A stretch of 7,631 nucleotides of DNA from Promethearchaeota archaeon (GTDB taxonomy: Archaea > Asgardarchaeota > Lokiarchaeia > Sigynarchaeales > SOKP01), in contig JAHLWT010000194.1 in the NCBI GenBank assembly GCA_019057775.1, positions 1 through 7,631 on the forward strand, given 5' to 3'. Positions 5,140 to 7,631 of the stretch are shown here, in pieces. The notes below the pieces were generated by a model, which was given only the letters and a program-made list of their open reading frames with translations, had not been told where the DNA came from and searched no databases. The translations under genes were made by a program, and so were the position numbers. The number at the start of each line of letters is the position of its first letter. Positions within the stretch are counted from its first letter, which is position 1.

Positions 5140-5967
5140 TTGCTAAACTCTAATAAAAAATCGTTAGGTAAATTACTTAATACGGTACAATGCATAGATT
5201 GTATCGAAGGAATGAAAAAATTACCAAATAATTCAATTGATTTAGTAGTAACTTCTCCTCCATATGATAAAATTAGAAAGTATAATGGCTTTAATTTTAA
5301 TTTACATTTAGCCGGAGTAGAAATTTATCGCGTTCTAAAAGATGGCGGAATTGCCGCAATGGTAATTCAAGATCAAACAAAAGATTTTGCAAAATCACTT
5401 ACATCTTTTAGAACTATAATTGATTGGGTTGATAATACCGGATTTAAGCTATTCGAAACAGTGATTTATAGAAAATATGGCACAGAAGGAGCATGGTGGA
5501 AATATAGATTTAGAGTTGATCATGAATATATGCCTATTTTTTTAAAAGGCAAGAAACCCCAATATTTTAACAAAGAACCTTTGAAAATACCTTCAAAACA
5601 CGGGGGGAGAGTTATGACTGGAAGCGGAAACAGAAGAACTGACGGTACCACTACAAAAACGGTCAAACGGGAAATAAATCTCACCAAATGTAGAGGGACT
5701 ATATGGGAATATTTAAATGCTGGGGACAAAAATCCCCTTAAAAGAAAACATCCTGCGGTTTTTCCAGATAAAATACCTTTTGATTTTATACAATGTTTTT
5801 GCCCCCCTGATGGAGTTGTCCTTGATCCTTTTTTAGGAAGTGGCTCAACTGCTGTTGCAGCAAAAGAATTAAATAGAAATTATATTGGATTTGATATTTC
5901 TAAAGAATATTGTGAAATTGCCGAGGAACGATTAAAAAAAATTTCAGGTACCTTATTTAATATTTAG
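5140..5967 (+). CDS. Beta-class DNA methyltransferase (N4-cytosine or N6-adenine)
   Basis: This 275-aa protein starts with TTG, 10 bases after AAGAAGG (5123-5129). The start is supported because the conserved opening CIDCIEGMKKLPNNSIDLVV begins soon after it, and the first ATG (codon 25) would cut into this. The catalytic motif IV TSPPYD (38-43) precedes the SAM-binding motif I LDPFLGSGST (228-237), the order of the beta class (N6_N4_Mtase family). HPAVFP (204-209) and the C-terminal NYIGFDISKEYCEIAEERL are typical. TSPPY is most often seen in N4-cytosine enzymes, but N6-adenine cannot be excluded. The part between the motifs (about 110-195) is the likely target-recognition region. It converges with the next gene, overlapping it by 4 bases, and probably protects the host from that gene's product. 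Confidence 0.95.
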   Translation: MLNSNKKSLGKLLNTVQCIDCIEGMKKLPNNSIDLVVTSPPYDKIRKYNGFNFNLHLAGVEIYRVLKDGGIAAMVIQDQTKDFAKSLTSFRTIIDWVDNTGFKLFETVIYRKYGTEGAWWKYRFRVDHEYMPIFLKGKKPQYFNKEPLKIPSKHGGRVMTGSGNRRTDGTTTKTVKREINLTKCRGTIWEYLNAGDKNPLKRKHPAVFPDKIPFDFIQCFCPPDGVVLDPFLGSGSTAVAAKELNRNYIGFDISKEYCEIAEERLKKISGTLFNI

Positions 5968-6980
5968 CATAATTTATCTGGTATTTCTAAAGTATATTCA
6001 ATATTTATACCACTGGTCATAGCCCAAGATAATGGATTTTGTAAATAAAATTCTTCAATGTTTTTATTATTTATTCGTTTCCCACAGTTTACAAAATCAT
6101 TTTTACTGAATTGATATAATTTTAAATTGTTCCATGTCCAATTTTGTTTAATATACGGCCAACAAGTTAAATTTGCTAATAAATTTATAAATTTTACTAT
6201 TCTGTTTTTAGCTTCCTGTTCTATTTCGTAAACATTTCCATTATTGATAATATTATAGGGAGTCCCATCTTTTTCAGATATTTTAATTCTATCTCCTCTC
6301 TCTTTTGAAATACTAATTTCATCTCTTTGTCGAAAAAAATCATCCATTGCAAGCATAAGTGAAAAAATAGTATATTTTTTATTTTCAAATATATACTTAA
6401 GAGGATTACCATCTTCGTTTGCACGTAAAAAATTTAACCAATTTAAAACATTCTCTGGATATTTAAAAAGCACATTAAATGTTCCATCAGTAAAAAATAA
6501 AGGGCAAATTGCAGTTTCTGGTATGCGAAGTTTTATTCTTGATCCAAGTATACCAATAAGAAAATGTATAGTTGCTAGAGGGTATTTTAAGCGGAAATCT
6601 GTATATCCATCATAATTTCTTAAAATATTAGGTTGAATGCAATTATCAAAATTATTCCAGTTCGGTGGTTTATATCTTTTATTATATAAAACCATATGGT
6701 GACCAACACTTCTTATTTTCTTTCTAAAAACTTCTATATCTAAAAATATACAATCTTTTGCTGAAATATTCTTATCTAGAATCATTATTTTCCCATCATA
6801 AAAACCTTTTATATTCCAATTCAAATGGGTTGACATGAACAAACCACACAATAATCCATCGCTATCAGGACTAAGAATACAATTATGATCTCCTTCCATA
6901 ATCCATGGATAGTTTTTAATAACTTCACCATAGTCTATTTTATCAGTTTTATTTTTTAATAATTCTTGAATTTTAGACAT
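5964..6980 (-). CDS. Unknown protein in the restriction-enzyme position, DHH-phosphoesterase-like motifs
   Basis: This 338-aa soluble protein starts at ATG one base after the stop of the XRE gene, so the two form an operon with probable translational coupling; no Shine-Dalgarno site is visible. Conserved-looking motifs occur in order: ILSPDSDGLLCGLF (35-48), CIFLDIEVF (77-85), SVGHHMVLYN (91-100) and FFTDGTFN (162-169). Their order and spacing recall motifs I-IV of DHH phosphoesterases (DxD, D, DHH, D), with GHH in place of DHH. DHH enzymes cleave phosphodiester bonds using manganese. No PD-(D/E)XK, HNH, GIY-YIG or PLD motif is evident. Context with a methyltransferase and a controller-like regulator suggests a restriction-type effector. 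Both the fold and the role are inference; I do not know a named family for it. Confidence 0.85.
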   Translation of the reverse strand: MSKIQELLKNKTDKIDYGEVIKNYPWIMEGDHNCILSPDSDGLLCGLFMSTHLNWNIKGFYDGKIMILDKNISAKDCIFLDIEVFRKKIRSVGHHMVLYNKRYKPPNWNNFDNCIQPNILRNYDGYTDFRLKYPLATIHFLIGILGSRIKLRIPETAICPLFFTDGTFNVLFKYPENVLNWLNFLRANEDGNPLKYIFENKKYTIFSLMLAMDDFFRQRDEISISKERGDRIKISEKDGTPYNIINNGNVYEIEQEAKNRIVKFINLLANLTCWPYIKQNWTWNNLKLYQFSKNDFVNCGKRINNKNIEEFYLQNPLSWAMTSGINIEYTLEIPDKLC

Positions 6981-6981
6981 A

Positions 6982-7203
6982 TTATTTAATAAAAAAAATT
7001 ATTTCCTTTTTATAGATTTTAGCAAATTCTTTTATCTGAATAATATCAATTCTGCACTGTCCGGATTCAATTTTTGAGATATAAGATTGTGTTTTACCAA
7101 GTAGCTTGGCAACTTCTTTTTGATTAAGACCAGCACCTAAGCGAGCTTTTTTTAACCGATTGATTATTTTTTTGTGTTCTTTTGAATATATTATTTTACT
7201 CAT
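6982..7203 (-). CDS. XRE-family regulator, controller (C) protein-like
   Basis: This 73-aa protein is almost entirely one HTH_3 domain. The recognition part is LNQKEVAKLLGKTQSYISKI (residues 27-46), followed by ESGQCRIDIIQIKEFAKIYK, the usual third-to-fifth helix pattern. Size, position directly before the putative effector, and the nearby methyltransferase match controller proteins of type II restriction-modification systems. Those activate or repress their own operon and delay restriction until the host is methylated. An inverted repeat lies 50-72 bases upstream over the predicted promoter. No Shine-Dalgarno site is seen, so initiation may be leaderless or weak, as known for some controller genes. 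An antitoxin of a two-gene toxin-antitoxin pair with the 338-aa protein is the alternative. Confidence 0.92.
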   Translation of the reverse strand: MSKIIYSKEHKKIINRLKKARLGAGLNQKEVAKLLGKTQSYISKIESGQCRIDIIQIKEFAKIYKKEIIFFIK

Positions 7204-7234
7204 ATTTTTAAAAATGTATTTATTTTATACCTAC

Positions 7235-7263
7235 ATGATATATTCCATTATGTAATATTCCAA
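7235..7263 (-). promoter_or_regulatory. Predicted promoter of the XRE/effector operon
   Basis: On the minus strand TTGGAA (7258-7263) and TATCAT (7235-7240) are separated by exactly 17 bases. Transcription would begin near 7228, giving a leader of about 25 bases without a ribosome binding site. A second possible -10, TATAAA (7224-7229), lies closer to the gene and would give a leader of only about 13 bases. Confidence 0.45.
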
Positions 7264-7275
7264 AAAGGAATATTA
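7240..7275. promoter_or_regulatory. Candidate operator of the XRE regulator
   Basis: TAATATTCC (7253-7261) and GGAATATTA (7267-7275) form a perfect 9-bp inverted repeat around AAAAA. A third half-site, ATATTCC (7240-7246), lies in direct orientation 15 bases from the equivalent base of the middle copy. The repeat covers the predicted -35 box of the XRE operon, so binding there would alter its transcription. Two neighbouring operators of unequal strength are usual for restriction-modification controllers. Confidence 0.6.
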
Positions 7276-7397
7276 TTAAATGCTGTACAACAGGAGATAT
7301 TATTATATTATATGTTGTTTCTAAAATAGTTTATTTTTTTCATTGATAATTTAATTAATGGCCCAATTAAATTAAGTAGATTAGTAGTTTTGTTTAT

Positions 7398-7427
7398 TTG
7401 CTATGATATAATTAAATGATATATATA
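7398..7427 (+). promoter_or_regulatory. Possible promoter of the tRNA gene
   Basis: TTGCTA (7398-7403) and TATATA (7422-7427) are 18 bases apart and end 16 bases before the tRNA 5' end, a suitable distance for a short leader. The rest of 7204-7443 is AT-rich and shows no gene. AT-rich background makes chance -10 boxes common, so this is tentative. Confidence 0.35.
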
Positions 7428-7443
7428 TTATGGGTATATGTTA

Positions 7444-7521
7444 CGGGGCGTAGCGCAGTTTGGTAAGCGCGCTTGGTTCGGGACCAAGAGGGCGGAGGTT
7501 CGAATCCTCTCGCCCCGACCA
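7444..7521 (+). tRNA. tRNA-Pro(CGG): tRNA-Pro (anticodon CGG)
   Basis: A full cloverleaf is present. The acceptor stem CGGGGCG (7444-7450) pairs with CGCCCCG (7511-7517), the D stem is GCGC (7453-7456) with GCGC (7467-7470), the anticodon stem is CTTGG/CCAAG around the loop TTCGGGA, and the T arm is GGAGG-TTCGAAT-CCTCT with one G-U pair. The anticodon is CGG at 7479-7481, followed by G37 as usual in proline tRNAs, so it reads CCG codons. The CCA end is encoded (7519-7521) after discriminator A. Its 3' end faces away from the plasmid-like genes. Confidence 0.98.
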
Positions 7522-7577
7522 TATTTAAAGCCAGCAATAAGAAATATTTGATAAATTCTAATGCGATAAAGGTAAAT

Positions 7578-7631
7578 ATGAAGAAATTATTTGTTTTAGG
7601 AATTGCACTATTTTTTTGTTTATTTTTTGTG
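7578..7631 (+). CDS. Start of a secreted or membrane protein gene (partial)
   Basis: ATG at 7578 follows AAAGGT at a suitable distance and opens 18 codons to the window end: two lysines, then an unbroken hydrophobic run (LFVLGIALFFCLFFV). This is typical of a signal peptide or first membrane helix. The cysteine at residue 14 lacks the small residue before it that a lipobox needs. The function cannot be read from this much. It lies 56 bases after the tRNA. Confidence 0.6.
   Translation, partial: MKKLFVLGIALFFCLFFV

Noticed and set aside
5520..5729. 69-codon minus-strand ORF inside the methyltransferase gene
   Set aside because: It is opposite a clear methyltransferase coding sequence and matches nothing.
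6221..6424. 67-codon ORF in another minus-strand frame inside the 338-aa gene
   Set aside because: It is an alternative frame of a longer ORF that carries ordered motifs, and it has no start signals.
7522..7548. ATATTT / AAATAT inverted repeat after the tRNA as a terminator
   Set aside because: The stem is only 6 A/T pairs with a long loop and has no T-run.

Overview
This is an AT-rich bacterial window that reads as the backbone of a plasmid or integrated plasmid, followed by a restriction-modification-like module and a tRNA gene. Shine-Dalgarno sites are strong in the left part, GTG and TTG starts are used, AGA/ATA codons dominate, and the tRNA encodes its own CCA. These traits fit a low-GC anaerobe (Firmicutes-like or a candidate phylum such as Atribacterota), but no gene here fixes the taxon.

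Left part (1-1400), partition module: the last 32 codons of a ParA-type ATPase, then a three-helix membrane protein of unknown function, then a small basic ribbon-helix-helix (RHH) protein resembling plasmid centromere-binding proteins. The most striking non-coding structure is an array of octamers (best described as YWAAGCGT) in strict 8-bp register. It lies in two blocks, one inside the RHH gene, encoding its lysine-rich linker, and one starting at its stop codon. This is the likely centromere.

Middle part (1400-4540), replication module: a MerR/excisionase-like DNA-binding protein, a zinc-ribbon protein, four perfect 22-bp iterons plus a partial fifth, a perfect 13-bp hairpin, and a 496-aa RepA-type initiator. 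Together these form a textbook iteron theta-type origin. A two-helix small membrane protein follows. From about 4535 to 4960 there is a gene graveyard. It includes a diverged copy of the last 30 codons of rep, with mostly silent differences, so it derives from a second, once-functional rep gene.

Right part (5140-7203), defence-like module: a beta-class DNA methyltransferase with a TTG start runs convergently into a two-gene operon made of a small XRE regulator and a 338-aa protein. The 338-aa protein occupies the restriction-enzyme slot but shows motifs resembling DHH phosphoesterases (SPDSDG, FLDIE, GHH, TDG). An inverted repeat overlaps the predicted promoter of the regulator, as expected for a controller-type circuit.

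Right edge: tRNA-Pro(CGG), then the start of a gene for a secreted or membrane protein. These look chromosomal, so the window may cross the edge of an integrated plasmid. However, no integrase is present, and the tRNA 3' end points away from the element.
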